DNA of 64,000 bases from Megalonaias nervosa (lineage: Eukaryota > Mollusca > Bivalvia > Unionida > Unionidae). Position numbers and translations under genes: made by a program. Location: the NCBI GenBank assembly GCA_016617855.1, contig JAECUM010001715.1, positions 35,687 to 99,686 on the forward strand, written 5' to 3'. Numbering within the stretch: the first letter of the stretch is position 1; each line of letters starts with the position of its first letter. Below the pieces are notes generated by a model that was given only the letters and a program-made list of their open reading frames with translations, was not told where the DNA came from and did no database searches. Positions 25,131 to 36,553 of the stretch are shown piece by piece.

Positions 25131-26000
25131 GACGGAGGAATGAAGGCTTTGCGGGCGATGTCTACCTCCCAACATTCCGCCGCGCTCCGAGTTTCTTCAT
25201 ACTGCTGTTTTGGAAATGTCTCAGACCCATGAATTTCCGTTAGATATTCAGCAGCTTTCACCAGGGTAGAGAGAGGGCGTTGTTCATAGGCATAACGGTA
25301 ACAGTTTGAGAGGATACGGACTCTATGTGCCATCTTTGTGGCCTGGGTTTTTGAGACTTTAGGTATCTCCAAACCAAGTATTTTACAGCACTTAGTGGTG
25401 TTGCTGGCCTTCTTGGAGTCCTAAATGGTGTCATGCAGTCCTATATCCATCAGTCTTTACTCATCTTCCTCTTTCTTCAACATCTCTAATCTTCTCTTCT
25501 TGTGCTTGTTATGTTTCCTGTTCATTTGGGACAGACTCAATATTGGAGGTGGCCCTCTTAATATTAACAAGGCTGATAATTGTTTGTCTCTCTGCATCAG
25601 ATGTTATTTTCTTCCGTGGTGTTATCGGGGTGGGCGGAGTGCTTATAATCAATTCAACGATTTAAGGTCTGGTGGCAGGTTCATGTATAAGGACTGGTTC
25701 GACTGCTAAGGGTACAGATTGGCAGCTGTCCGTAATCTGGCTTCTTTCCTCATCTACTTAAGCTTCTGGTTTGTCCGAGTGTTGTCCTGTGAACGTCAGC
25801 TCGCAAGCTCCAGCTACTAGCTAGAACTTTGCCCTGAGCCCTAATGGCCCGTAGTGCTGGAGTTGGTATAATGGCAGTGGCTGGCAGCCGAAATGGCACT
25901 TACCGAGTTTCTTTGCTCTGCATAACTCCGTCGCTGACGTGCTCGAATGGAATGGAATGATGAATGAATCATGGTACAACTGACGAGTGCGTCGCTTTAT
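25127..26000 (-). pseudogene. Unrecognised gene, copy 4 of the tandem cluster, broken
   Basis: The best coding stretch is 25,372-25,127 (81 codons), starting EIPKVSKTQATKMAHRVRIL and ending ARKAFIPPS. The same frame extends upstream to about 25,430 with SKKASNTTKCC. Further upstream (to about 25,950) the sequence is Pro/Ala-rich in shifting frames. The position between a type-B block and an ACA-rich block matches the other cluster members. No family recognised. Confidence 0.4.
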
Positions 26001-26440
26001 ATGCTTGAAGCACGAACATGAATGAAAACATCCCCTCACACAAAATACATATTACATACTATACCAAATCATCTAAAAGAAATAGTATCACGCTGACCTA
26101 AATTAAACTCTCTCAACTTTGTTTTACATACAAACACGATATTACAAGAAGCACACTATAATCCACATAAACACACATTCGATAAGGATTTTTGTTTAAG
26201 GTAAGACAAAGACAAACACATCAATACACCATACCTACCAAAAATACTATCACTCAAGCAAGTGAGTAAGTATTAATAGACACACTACTAAATCCTAAAC
26301 ATTCAAACACATGTTTTCGAGAAGGGAAAGGGACTTCTTGTTTAGGAAAAGGCATAGACAAACAAACATATACAAACGCAAACACTTTTTGGCAAAACGA
26401 TGACTCTTATTTCTAGAGATCTGGTTGGATGTGAAAAGGG
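25980..26440. repeat. ACA-rich intergenic block, copy 1
   Basis: GCGTCGCTTTATATG, then CCCCTCACACAAA, CACTACTAAATCCTAAACATTCA, GAAGGGAAAGG and TAGGAAAAGGCATAGACAAAC align in order with the block about 930 bp further right. Confidence 0.65.
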
Positions 26441-26900
26441 CAGTTTTTTCCCTCCAATTTAGTTCCAGGCCGAGTATTACACATACAAAGACGACTCCAA
26501 TCATTGTCACAGGAAATGGTGAAGATGGGGAGTGCTGAAGCGGGTTGAGGGGCCGTGATGAATACATCCCTCGTCCGCACGCGCTGTGTTTGCTGATACT
26601 GCTGAAGTGGCTGGGGTTCCCACTTTCGGTGCTACTGCTCCAAGTTCAAGTCCCAGTCCAGGGTCTGAGGTACCCTGAACGTTTGTGGTGGTTTCTCTGG
26701 TGGTGTCTCATCCCAGGCTTCACATGGTAAATTGGGCGTACCAGAAGGAGTAAGCCCTTTTCCTCTTTCTTCTTCTTAGGGCAGCTTTTTCTACCAAAGC
26801 TTCCAAAGACAGTTCGTCCAGAACATGCTCTAGATGCACCTGAAGATGCATAAAAGTTTCTACTCTGTTCAATTTCGGGTGTTGATCCATGAACGATGGG
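26440..26900 (-). pseudogene. Unrecognised gene, copy 3 of the tandem cluster, broken
   Basis: A start near 26,892 (MDQHPKLNRVETFMHLQVHL) leads into a heptad-like, then lysine/arginine-rich stretch (KAALRRRKRKR). The frame then breaks; proline-rich sequence follows in other frames, and the end reads LNWREKTALFTSNQISRNK. The KTALF ending is shared with the neighbour at 27.3 kb. A coiled-coil N-terminus is plausible. No family recognised. Confidence 0.4.
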
Positions 26901-26904
26901 TAGC

Positions 26905-27340
26905 CAGACTAACGAACGCGTCGCTTTAGATGTGAGAAGCGCAGACGTGAAGGATAACAACCCTCACACAAACTATATACTACTAACAGGATCCAAACAT
27001 GGACAGGATATATTGCGCTCGAACTTTATTATATGCAAGTACACTATACTACAAGAAACAAGCACACAATACTCTTGCACACAAGCACACACTAGAGCAG
27101 GGAAAAGATGTTTTGTTGGGAACGAAAAAAAAACAAAGACAAAGACATACATATATACATATACATACAAAAACACTCACTATCACAGAAACTAGGGTAG
27201 GAAGTGTTTATAGGCACACTACTATATCCTTACATACAAACACACACTAAAGAGGGAAAGGATTTTGGATAGGGAAAAAAGACACACTCACATAAAAACA
27301 CAAATACATACAAAAATTTGTTTGCCAACTGGACGAGTCT
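26905..27340. repeat. ACA-rich intergenic block, copy 2
   Basis: The counterpart of 25,980-26,440, with GCGTCGCTTTAGATG, CCCTCACACAAAC, CACTACTATATCCTTACATAC and AGAGGGAAAGGATTT in the same order. On the plus strand it is very rich in ACA/CAAA. Confidence 0.65.
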
Positions 27341-27725
27341 CTTTTTTCAGAGATCTTGGTATCCCTGAAAAGGGCTGTTTTCTTTTTGGCAATTCCTCCC
27401 TTAACGTCTGGGAGGACGACCCCGTCTCGTTGCAAGCTTTTCCACTAGATAAGGCCTACGTCTTCTGATGGAGAACTCCTTTGTGTCCACTCAACAATCT
27501 ACAAAGCCTCTCTCTTGCTGCTGCTGTTTATGTTGTCTATACCTCTCCATCCACTTTTTTCTATCCTCCTTTATTTCTTAAGGGAAGACCTCTTCTATTA
27601 AGTATTGGGCCATATTTTTACATCCTCACGTTCTCCAGTTCCTCTGACTCCCCGATCAGGTTCTGCCTGATTTGGTGCAAATAAACATGAGCCTCATTCA
27701 GTTTGTCAATCTTTTCAGACATCTT
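27250..27725 (-). pseudogene. Unrecognised gene, copy 2 of the tandem cluster, broken
   Basis: An ATG near 27,723 opens MSEKIDKLNEAHVYLHQIRQ, an amphipathic, coiled-coil-like start resembling MTEKLREAVDVLVDTGQLL of the gene at 22.6 kb. After about 34 codons the frame is interrupted several times. The end (IAKKKTALFRDTKISEKRDS) resembles the gene at 26.4 kb. It is preceded by intergenic block A/B. Confidence 0.45.
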
Positions 27726-27729
27726 TATT

Positions 27730-28430
27730 GGTTGACGAGTCAACGATGATTGGCCAGACTGACTGGACTTGACTTAGAGTCGTGTGCGCCCATCCGAGCA
27801 AGTACGACTAATTAATGGCTGCTTTGCAGACTACATAGTTCTCGACGGGTGGTGTCAGATGAATGCGACCACCCGTCACTTTAATGTACACGGAGCTCAC
27901 TACGTAGTTCGCCAATAGATGGAAAAGGAGCCACACAACTGACAGCACCACGGTACCAGACTATAAATAGTCCTCACGTCGTGGACGTTAGGACGAGTGG
28001 GAATCGAAACACATACCTGTAGGTCAATTAGTTTGCTGTACGGCAACTTAAAGCCCAATTAACCTAATGAGCAATCCCAAATGCCAATTCTGTGTTAGCC
28101 ACAATCGCACTTTGAGTCATATTGTTATAGTTTTAAAGTTTCCTATGAAATTTAAAATTTATAAATTTTGTATACAGAGTGTACCTTTCATTTAAGAAAT
28201 GCACCAATTGAAACAAACTTGGTCAAAGTCACCAGTTAAATTTGTGAACCATGTTCGTTAAAGGTTAGAGCGTATTTTAGACCAGCGGCCAAATTAGTCA
28301 TAATCGGATAGTCTTATGTATTACCAAAAAGGGTTTTCGAGTCAAAATGAAAACTATAAAGGCAACTGGTAAAGGATGACGCCCTTAAAAGGACGTTATG
28401 GTCTTTGATCCTTTAACGGGTGGGCTGGTG
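27730..28430. repeat. Intergenic block A+B, copy at 28 kb
   Basis: The left part resembles 29,790-30,060 (GCAGACTA, TACGACTAATTAAT). The middle carries GTGGGAATCGAAACACA. The right part (ATTCTGTGTTAGCCACAA, GGGTTTTCGAGTCAAAATG) matches 24,830-25,110. There is no microsatellite in this copy. Confidence 0.6.
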
Positions 28431-29780
28431 AATGGTAATTCTTCCTCTCATGGTCTTTTTGAGGGTCTTTGTCTATGAGATCTGCCACATTCCAGTTAGT
28501 CATATTCTTTATATAACCAAATAGTGGAATCTTCAAACAATGTTGTTCGACAAGGATGTTGGCTATCAAGTCTGCAAGAGGGACAGGGCACTAATAATTT
28601 ATCTCCCCTTTTCCTGGTATTTGCTTTTGCCTTCCTGATCGTTTGTTTGGACGGCTTTGGTTTTGTTTTTGGAAGAGCGGGTTTACGGCTATCTACGATG
28701 ATCTCTACATCTTCAATAAACTTTCTTGCAGAGATAGCCTCTTCCCACAGAACGTCAAGATCAGTGTCAATGGACTGTTCCAATGCGTATTGACCTGCTT
28801 GAACATATACAGTTGAAGTAACCTTTGTTGCTGATTTTGTGAAAAGGGAGTAGTGTTCCTTTCTTGCTTCTGTCCATTGTTCTATCGCAATTTGTTCCAT
28901 GTTTTTTTCTTAGCCACGCTCACAGATTCACTTGGTTCCTCTACTGGTGAAATTTTGGGAGTTGGCGTTGGTTGTTTCGTTGATGTTGAGGGTTTTGTAG
29001 GCTGTGCGGTCCCAACTTCCATTCCAGAGGGTGCCTCAATTGGGGGTTGTGTTCTCGGAGAGCAGGCCTTCTCAACTAGCTTACACCGCTCCGGTGGCCT
29101 AGTGGTAAAGCGCCCGCCTCGGATGCAGGAAGTCGTGGGTTTGAACCCAGGCCGAGTCATACCAAAGACTTATAAAATTGGTACTAACAGCTGCCTCGCT
29201 AGGCGCTCATCATCAAGAGGTCAGTGTTAGCACTGGTCGGCCTGGTGTCAGAATAATGTGACTGGGTGGGACATCATTCTACATTGTCATGATGCCCGAG
29301 TGCTAGACATCACTAAAAACTGCCACACTACAGACATCGTAGCGACATGACTGAAATTGTTTTAAAGCTATGTTAAAACTCTAAATCACACACATTCTCT
29401 ACTAGTTATGTTTTGCTCTGGGTTCCTTTTGTTTGGACCTTTGGCTGCTGAGACTGTGTGTGTTGTCCCATTGTAGTTACAGATGGGGATGGTATTCTTA
29501 TAGAATACACCTTTTCTTGCGTCTGTAGTTGTACTTGGGTCCCTCTTGTTTATGCCTTCTATCGCGGCTTCATAGTCTGCGTTTGTTGTTCTTTAATCAC
29601 CGCTGGACGTCTATTTCTGCTTCCTGGACTTCGTTGTTGTCTTCTTGCATGTACTTCATTTTTGTTCCAGATTAAATAAGATTGTGGGGTTGTTTGTTTG
29701 TTTGGGCTCTAAGTCTCCAACCCGTTGCAACTGTAAGGCCAAGGTCCTTCAGTGCGTTAAGGTCGAGATCTGGGATCACG
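28430..29780 (-). pseudogene. Unrecognised gene, copy 1 of the tandem cluster, split by a SINE
   Basis: The best part is a 134-codon frame at 28,900-28,496 (MEQIAIEQWTEARKEHYSLF; SRKPALPKTKPKPSKQTIRK), with a basic, proline/lysine-rich centre. Upstream, in another frame, is a Pro/Thr-rich linker (PSTSTKQPTPTPKISPVEEP) ending at an A7 run. Then comes the SINE at 29,085-29,390, and beyond it the start region near 29,780 (DVIPDLDLNALKDLGLTVA). The gene is broken. I do not recognise it; a basic nucleic-acid-binding protein is only a guess. Confidence 0.45.
29085..29390 (+). mobile_element. SINE-A, near-complete, tRNA-derived head
   Basis: The tRNA-like head has an A box (GGTGGCCTAGTGGTAAAGCG) and a B box (GGGTTTGAACCC) about 45 bp apart. 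The body ends with AATGTGACTGGGTGGGACAT and CATCGTAGCGACATGACTG. The body is shared with 18,484-18,790 and 13,161-13,240. It interrupts a gene of the virus-like cluster. Confidence 0.85.
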
Positions 29781-29789
29781 TCAGTCGCT

Positions 29790-29920
29790 AGCTCGATTGA
29801 TAATAATACGATACTTGTTGTTCTGATCGCTGCGGAATACTTAACTTGGATTAACGTCGTGTTCGCCAATAGGGTATGTACGACCAATTTATGTCCACGC
29901 AGCAGACTAATTAATTTATC

Positions 29921-29964
<44 letters not shown>

Positions 29965-30084
29965 AGGGAGTGGGTGGGAATCAGAGCCACACACTCACAC
30001 GCATTTATGCATACTTAATTATGTCAGATTTTGGGACAATTAAACCCCTCGTGACGTAGACATTTGGTATGAGCGGGAATTTAA

Positions 30085-30132
<48 letters not shown>

Positions 30133-30750
30133 CATATTATAGTATGTGTATCGCACATAAGACGCCCGGGGAGGATTGAAACCACACACATGGCCCTACC
30201 CCGGTTCCTTGCGTACACTCTCTTCGGGGCATTTGATTACTAGACAAGTGGGAATCAGCCCATACACTCCTCTTTGCATGTCCGAGAGTGGAAAGGTGGG
30301 AGAGTAATCGGATAGGGATCCAAACATCGGCGGGAAAGTACCTGAACGCCAAGGTCGTACTTATTTCACAAATCTAGACCAATGATCCAAAAGGGCGGTT
30401 GCTATAGCCAATAATGGGTAAGCCACCTGTGCAATTAGGTCAATCAATTAAAGTTAAAAAATCTCATTTTTAATTCATTTATGTTGGAATTTAGAGAGTA
30501 CAAGTGTACAATCGGTTCCAAAATTTAACAAAGTCTTCTGAATCCTGGTGACTCATAATTAATTTTGTATTCCTCAATGTATGAAATTATAAAACATCTA
30601 TATGATTTTGACAGTGGTATGTAAAGTATCGAGTCATAATTTCAAGAATAATAGGGAATTATCGAATGGGGTTTTCAATAACCAAAAGGAAAAACCCAAC
30701 ACAGTCAGCCAATCTTGGTTATGACTCGGTTTCTTCCATGACGAGTTCAC
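29790..30750. repeat. Intergenic blocks A and B with STRs, copy at 30 kb
   Basis: Block A (29,800-30,060) matches 22,640-22,830. Block B (30,170-30,700) matches 24,590-25,110. Between them are (TG)n at 29,931-29,960 and (AC)n at 30,089-30,130. GTGGGAATC occurs at about 29,971 and 30,249. Confidence 0.7.
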
Positions 30751-31340
30751 TAGCGGCAGATCTTCAGGCGTCGATATATTCTTCCAACGGTGTGTAATTG
30801 CATTTCGATAATAGCTGATTTTTCCTCCATTCTACGGTGGCTGCCTCTTCACTTGGGAATGGCGCCTCCCGTCAAACGTTTGGTTTAACTCGCTCTTCTT
30901 CCATGCAACACCTTCGCGGGCTAATTATAACATCAACTGGGCTCCCTTCCAAAGTAGACTGGTGGCTGCCTCCTTTTCCTCCAAGTGACTTGTCTCCCAG
31001 TTCAAATCTGGCGGAATTCCTCGCTGATATATTAGTCTACTACAATTCGCCTGTCGCTTTTTCCTTTCATATGATGGCGTGGGCCACTCGTCGTCTATTT
31101 CCTCGAATGAGTTGGGCTGCCGTATACTGTCACGTGACTCTACGTTTCGTCTGTTTACTTGTGGTAAGAAAGGTTCGATGTACTGGATCTCGAGGGATGT
31201 CAACAGAGGGAAGGAATGGTCACTCAAATCTTTATACCACTAGTTCAACATTTTCCCTTCGGAGATGAGAACCCAAACGTCATCTAGATACTCTTCTAAT
31301 TTTTCTTCTTGTCTTGTCATCATGCATTTGTCGAGTTTAA
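30690..31340 (-). pseudogene. Unrecognised gene of the virus-like region, broken
   Basis: An ATG at about 31,323 opens MMTRQEEKLEEYLDDVWVLI and stops after 27 codons. A second frame (31,227-30,925, 100 codons) is acidic then basic (FEEIDDEWPTPSYERKKRQ). It lies directly downstream of the capsid-like remnant on the same strand. No family recognised. Confidence 0.4.
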
Positions 31341-31589
31341 TCTGACTGGGATGATTGTTTTGACGTCTAAAACAATGTTCGTGGGTCAAAGCTTTAATTC
31401 TTTCAGCCAGGTGCAAAACAGGAAACTAAATGTTTTTCTTCTTCTGGACATCTCGACAGCATGATTATCTCTTTTTCTATTTCTTCTTGTTCTGGCTCAA
31501 ATACACCCTCGTCACCCATCTCCAAAGAGGATCCGCTCCGTATTCCGAAGAAGGCTGGTATTCTTCCGTTGCTTCTAATTGCCCCTCCA

Positions 31590-32205
31590 GCTGTTGGTTT
31601 CCAGAGTATTATCAAATTCTGCATGCAAGATGACATTCACCGTGTTGGCTAGAGCTTATGCAAACTGAAGTTGGACGGATTTTATAGGGTGGAAATATTC
31701 ATCGTCGCTGCCTTGGTAATGAGTGAAATCAAAAGCCCACAAAAGCATGCCCTCCTGCATAATCGTCATATGAAATGCCGTCACTGTTGTTGGTACCTAA
31801 CTGTCCCATGGTTTCATAAAGAGACAAGTAAAGGTCTCAAGTACTTTTTATGCTTAAAGTTAGGTTCGTAGGGTCTGGTACACAAGGTCTGGCCATCTAG
31901 ACTGACTTCAATCTTGGACACATTGTAGTTTTGATCGATGGCTCCGTTGAAGGCGCGGCGCTGACGATGCTTGTGAGTAAACGTTAGGGTAACTGTCGTT
32001 GGAAAAGATGATGTTAGATTTTGGATCGGAGTCCAGTGGCAATTGTGAAGGTTTTCATTTCTGTTCGTCGTATTTGATACTTGGCTATTGTTCTGCTCAA
32101 AGTGTGACTGATGACTACTCCCACTTTGGGTAACACTTCCACACGACACAAGTACAGTCGAACTTCTTCAGTGATGGTTTTATTCTCGTTAGCATAAGCC
32201 ATCAG
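31590..32205 (-). pseudogene. Capsid-like protein remnant (F54H12.2-like family), C-terminal half
   Basis: Three adjacent frame segments retain family motifs: EEVRLYLCRVEVLPKVGVVI with KYQIRRTEMKTF (about 32,180-32,020), KIEVSLDGQ with RPYEPNF (about 31,910-31,850), and GISYDDYAGGHAF with LHAEFDN (about 31,780-31,600). They resemble a family often annotated as uncharacterised F54H12.2-like, found in Maverick/Polinton- and adintovirus-like elements, where I understand it to be a hexon-type capsid protein. There are at least two frameshifts and an in-frame stop. The N-terminal half is absent; the sequence begins next to the ATPase remnant. Non-functional. Confidence 0.7.
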
Positions 32206-32224
32206 ATAAGGAAGTCATGCACAA

Positions 32225-32650
32225 AACCATTTAATGGGCTTTGAGACTGATGGTGCGATGGGTTTTACTTGGAAGAAACAAATTTTGGATAATGTCAACG
32301 ATACTGGCATTATGATAATGCCCTTTGCGTGTAATCTAATGTCTAATTTCTTCTTCGTCTTCTCCTTTCATGTCATCGAAGATGACCAGATGTATTTGAC
32401 TCGCGTCAGACGATCCTATCGTCTTCGCGAGGAATGCCTTCCACAAAGACGACGGATTCTCCTTTACTTACTTGAAGAAGAGTGTAAGCCGATTGCCACT
32501 CTTTGTAACACCACGCGATCTTCTGGGGTGGACGATCCATCAAATGGTCTTTGTGCTAGATCAAACGTTTGATAAATTCCGTTTTTCCTGAACCACTCGG
32601 TCCAGCAATCAACATATTAAAGGGATGCTGATGCATGTGCCTCCCAATTT
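32225..32650 (-). pseudogene. Packaging-type ATPase remnant with intact Walker A
   Basis: HPFNMLIAGPSGSGKTEF is readable, with Walker A GPSGSGKT at 32,603-32,580. PPQKIAWCYKEWQ and VFVEGIP follow, then in shifted frames a Walker-B-like IFDDM and a QNLF segment, where relatives have their sensor region. The order matches the ATPases that accompany F54H12.2-like capsid genes in Maverick/adintovirus-type elements. Several stops and frameshifts break it. Its far C-terminus is missing at the junction with the capsid remnant. Non-functional. Confidence 0.7.
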
Positions 32651-33667
32651 GAAGGATCTAACTTTTTCGTCAATGACGTTGAGAGCAGAGGAAAAGAAGC
32701 AGAAGAGGACGATTTTGCTATAGCGAAGGCGTACAAAATTCTGATGATAAGATGAACCACGTAAGAGATTTTATACTCTGAGGACAGATTTATTAGGTAT
32801 TAAAATAAAGCGGCAAATATTAAAATAGAAAAATATCTAAGCGAGAAATGACTGCCCAACAATAAAATACAAATCAAAATGACCAAAGCGGAATACAAAC
32901 AGTTCAATGTACAAAAGTGCGTCCTAGAATTTCTAGAAGTACGCTGTAATGTTCTTTGAGTCTCTACACCATGCACAGCCTCTAATTTTTACTCCGTGAA
33001 TGGCTTTTCGTTCGTGTCGATGTGAACCACGGTACTGTCCTGAACTTGGTTTTCCTCCGTCTGTCGGGTTCCTCTGCCAAAGTTCCTAACACAGATGTAA
33101 ATGTTATGTTCACATTGGGTTCACTTTTTTTCCTTGAATCAATGACACATCTTTGGCTCATCAATCCGTTTTATAAAGAAATGAATGTGTATATCTTAGT
33201 GAGTTTGAATAATCTTACATTTTCTTCATTCGGATATCTGAATGATAGGATTGGATTTGGATTTGAGAATATACAGCTGGGTCATAATTCATTTTCACAG
33301 CTAACTTCATAGATGAATTATTAAATAATGAGCCCGTAGCTTCTTTAAATTTGTGTCATATTTTAAAATTTTATAAGTGCACTTGCATAAATTAGTAATG
33401 CATACACTGTAAACATTTATTTTTTATTTTATGAAAAGGTAAAGTTAGTGTAATTTGTGATAGTTAAAGTTCATTTCACGAATAAACCTTGTTAACTGCC
33501 ATGTCAGAGGACCATATATCCTCTGCTGCCTTTCCTGATGATTGGGAGGAGATAGGGGACCCGAATGGAGGAAATGCCACCTCAGCCTGTTTTCAATCAA
33601 ACTCGTGAGAATCTGACAGCACGAGGCAGCACTTTGTGACGCAATGCCTCTGTTGCTGCAAAGAGCT
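32651..33667. other. Right flank of the virus-like region; no recognised gene
   Basis: AT-rich sequence. The minus-strand frame at 33,164-32,982 (60 codons, Arg/Lys-rich) could be another remnant but has no recognisable motif. No inverted repeat marking an element end was found. Confidence 0.4.
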
Positions 33668-34194
33668 CATCTTCGCTAGCCAAGGTTTCGATGTGTTAAC
33701 CCTATCTACACCTTGGCAGTTCGTTCTTATATTTCGGTGCTTCGTGTCCGTGAATTTCATTCGATGCGGCGGTAAGCCACCGCATCCAATCAAAATGAAA
33801 GTTTTTAAAATTTGAATACTGTTCCTACAAGATCCAGACAAGTGGAGCACACAACTGGAATGGACTCGTAAATAAGCAATTTTCCACTGCCTGACCGTGT
33901 TTGTACAAATACATTCTTTCCCTCAAATACACATGTAATGGCTTCTCTCTGGTATATAGTCATACTTTCGATGTTAAACTTACAAAGTATCCTTTTGAAG
34001 TCAATTGCCTCCACCATTTTTAGCAGATGTACAACGTTCCGCTATTACACGCTATTGGTTAGGCGGCATTACATACAAAGGGAGACAACTCATGAAATCC
34101 AATAGCTGTCACTAGGACAAAGCTCTGAAATATCTGTAAGATCTGCCAAGGTGTAGATAGGGTTAACACATCTGAAGCTTGGCTAGCGAAGATG
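33668..34194 (-). mobile_element. TIR element carrying a helicase fragment, copy 1
   Basis: CATCTTCGCTAGCCAAGG begins the left arm, and CTTGGCTAGCGAAGATG ends the right. The arms are about 50 bp with a few mismatches and share TGTGTTAACCCTATCTACACC. Inside are a near-perfect palindrome (33,764-33,787) and a 70-codon frame on the minus strand (34,017-33,805) resembling the start of a RecQ-type helicase. Length 527 bp. It is too small for a transposase, so it is non-autonomous. Confidence 0.75.
33805..34017 (-). pseudogene. RecQ-like helicase fragment captured in a TIR element
   Basis: The frame reads MVEAIDFKRILCKFNIESM, then YQREAI, FEGKNVFVQTRSGSGKLLIY. The Q/REAI...G+.VFV...G.GK..IY pattern matches the Q-motif and Walker A region of RecQ-family DNA helicases (typically DVFV.LPTG.GKSL.YQ). 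Only this start of the ATPase domain is present. The frame is intact in this copy, with Ser-Gly-Ser-Gly-Lys at the P-loop. Confidence 0.6.
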
Positions 34195-36050
34195 GAAAGA
34201 TTTAGGAGTAAGAGCATCCTGACCCATAACTACTCACGAGGAGCTAAATGACTGTCCCAAGCGCCACATTAAGCTGTGGGTGAGAATCACATCTCTACCA
34301 TGGGGTCAAGACCCTGAAGTCCATGACTGCATGCAACATGAGGACCAATCACTTCTTGCGGTGCAAGGTCCCACATCCCTGTATTTGGCAATTTATTATA
34401 TGAAAGGGGAAATGCCGATCGGATCCAATTCCTTAATCTGTTGTCTGTACGCCGATTCCCACACAGAAGCATGCATTCAACGGCAGCATGGAGGGGGGGG
34501 GGGGGCTCTTGACCTCATCACTATCCCTCTACCGATGGGGCTCAAAAGACTGGTGACTGGTTTTCCTAGCCCAGAGACAAGTGTCTGATGCCTGGTAACC
34601 AATGTTCACTCACTGGTCAATGACCGGTCTGGCGACTCTAATCAGTAGGAAGACTCTTCCTCGGCTCTTATGGACTCATATTTAAGCTATCCCTTTTCTG
34701 ATGGCTTGATCCTGTCGCCAACAATGGGTTTCGGGGACTGAAAGGATGCTGCTTCGCCCTCATGGGCAGAAGCGACTCGCTTTGAACCAACACCGAGCCG
34801 TGGGTCACTAGGAGACAGTGATCCACTCTGGCCCTTTATATCCTCACTTGGAAGGAGCCCTATGGGCCTTATACATCTCTAATGAGACCCTCACAATCCT
34901 ACGCTGAGATCTGACGGACTCTGCAAAGGTAAAACCCCAGAAAACTCTGAGGAAGAAAAGGAATTCCATTACTTCCGCACTATTTTCAGCGAGATCCTAG
35001 ACATCGTCTGACCACAGACTATAAAATGGATAACCATCTGTACTTTTACAATTTGTTCAAGCGAGGCAAGTTGAATTGATATCCTTGGGGTGGGTGGACG
35101 CTTTATTCTGTCCACACAGTCCCCCCCCCCCTTTGTTTAGGCATTGATGCAATAGAAAATTCTGAAATACAATAATAACAACCCTGAGTATTAGCAAGAT
35201 CTTATTAGTGCTCAACTATCGTTTCTGTCACATGAATTAAAACAACTATAAACTTGCTTTTTTCATTAAAAAGTCAGCAATGCTTTTTCTTGACATTGAC
35301 TTCAGCAACATTTATTCCAAGTATTGGTGACAAAAACTGGCAAAATTCCAGTTGGGTAAGATACTAATAATAAAGTAATAATAATTATGAATACTATCCT
35401 AATCTGACTTTTAAGAATGAAAGGTGTTCAATTTCACTGAACACACATAAATCAAAGGAAGTCAGATTAAATGGAATATGAAGTTCTAATTATTCCTAAT
35501 TGTATTAAAACAATAAAAAGAAACAATACAAGTCTGCAGACCAAATTGGCATGGATAGGAAATAACCAAATACCTACCCGACTAGAAAAAGGATTTATAA
35601 TTTTCAAAGAATAATACTTGTTTGAGGGTAATTTCACATGGTAAAAGTGACACACATCATCAAAATGCTCAATTCGCGATGAACAACTAAAAGTGATGGT
35701 AGTTTATATTAAGAATTATTTTAAGTCACCGTAATGACAACGGCAATCAGAAAAAAAGAATGAGGGGTAATGCGCATATACCAGGGAAATGGGCTTGATT
35801 TTGGAAACTTTCCAGAAAGTAACCACAAGAAGGATTAATTCTCATCATTATATAATCGAGGATATTTAATTTTCCGTCTGGCATAGAGTAAGCTATACAA
35901 AAAGCAACAGATTATGCATTACTGACTTTAAAACCAAGATCAGAATTTAATTTTCTGAGATTTGCTACCTCGAAACCATCTTGTATTTTAAAAAAAAAAA
36001 TATCTCCATAAACAGTATGCATAAGACTACCATATAATGTGGTATTTTAA
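34195..36050. other. Intergenic; no gene recognised
   Basis: 34,200-35,000 is less AT-rich, with a run of 13-14 G at about 34,493-34,505 and short inverted repeats (GGGTCACTAGGAGACAGTGATCC, 23 bp, near 34,800). It might be an old mobile element, but neither strand gives a recognisable protein. 35,000-36,050 is plain AT-rich sequence. Confidence 0.4.
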
Positions 36051-36054
36051 TTTT

Positions 36055-36335
36055 TTTTTTTCACAAATAGCTCTAAATTAATTTTAACATCAATAACTCT
36101 AAATTAATTTTGTACATCAATAACTCTAAATTAATTTTAACATCAATAACTCTAAATTAATTTTTGTTTTACATTAATAGCTCTAAAATATTTTTTTTAC
36201 ATCAATAGCTCAAATTTTACGTAAATAAATCAAAATTAATTTTTTTTTCATCGGTAGCTTTTAATTAATTTTTTTTTTTTTACATCAATAGCTCTAAATG
36301 ATTTTTTTTCCACATCAATAAGTCTAAATTCTTCT
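36055..36335. repeat. AT-rich tandem array, about 28-bp unit
   Basis: Around nine units follow the pattern CATCAATAGCTCTAAATTAA plus a T-run. The first four are nearly identical and later ones vary in T-run length. Confidence 0.85.
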
Positions 36336-36507
36336 GCCTTCAAACATTTAGAGGACACATTCCAGGTTTAATAAATGCATTGGCATGTGTGGTTTTACAC
36401 CCAGAATATTCTTTCAACATATGAACATTACCATGCAAAATGAACATCCCATACCTCAACCAAAACCATCATGTCAAATATAGCTATTGTTTGATTTTCG
36501 TGGAATG

Positions 36508-36553
<46 letters not shown>

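Noticed and set aside
34200..35000. Structured RNA or retrotransposon
   Set aside because: Composition and short hairpins suggested it, but neither strand gives a recognisable motif or consistent fold.
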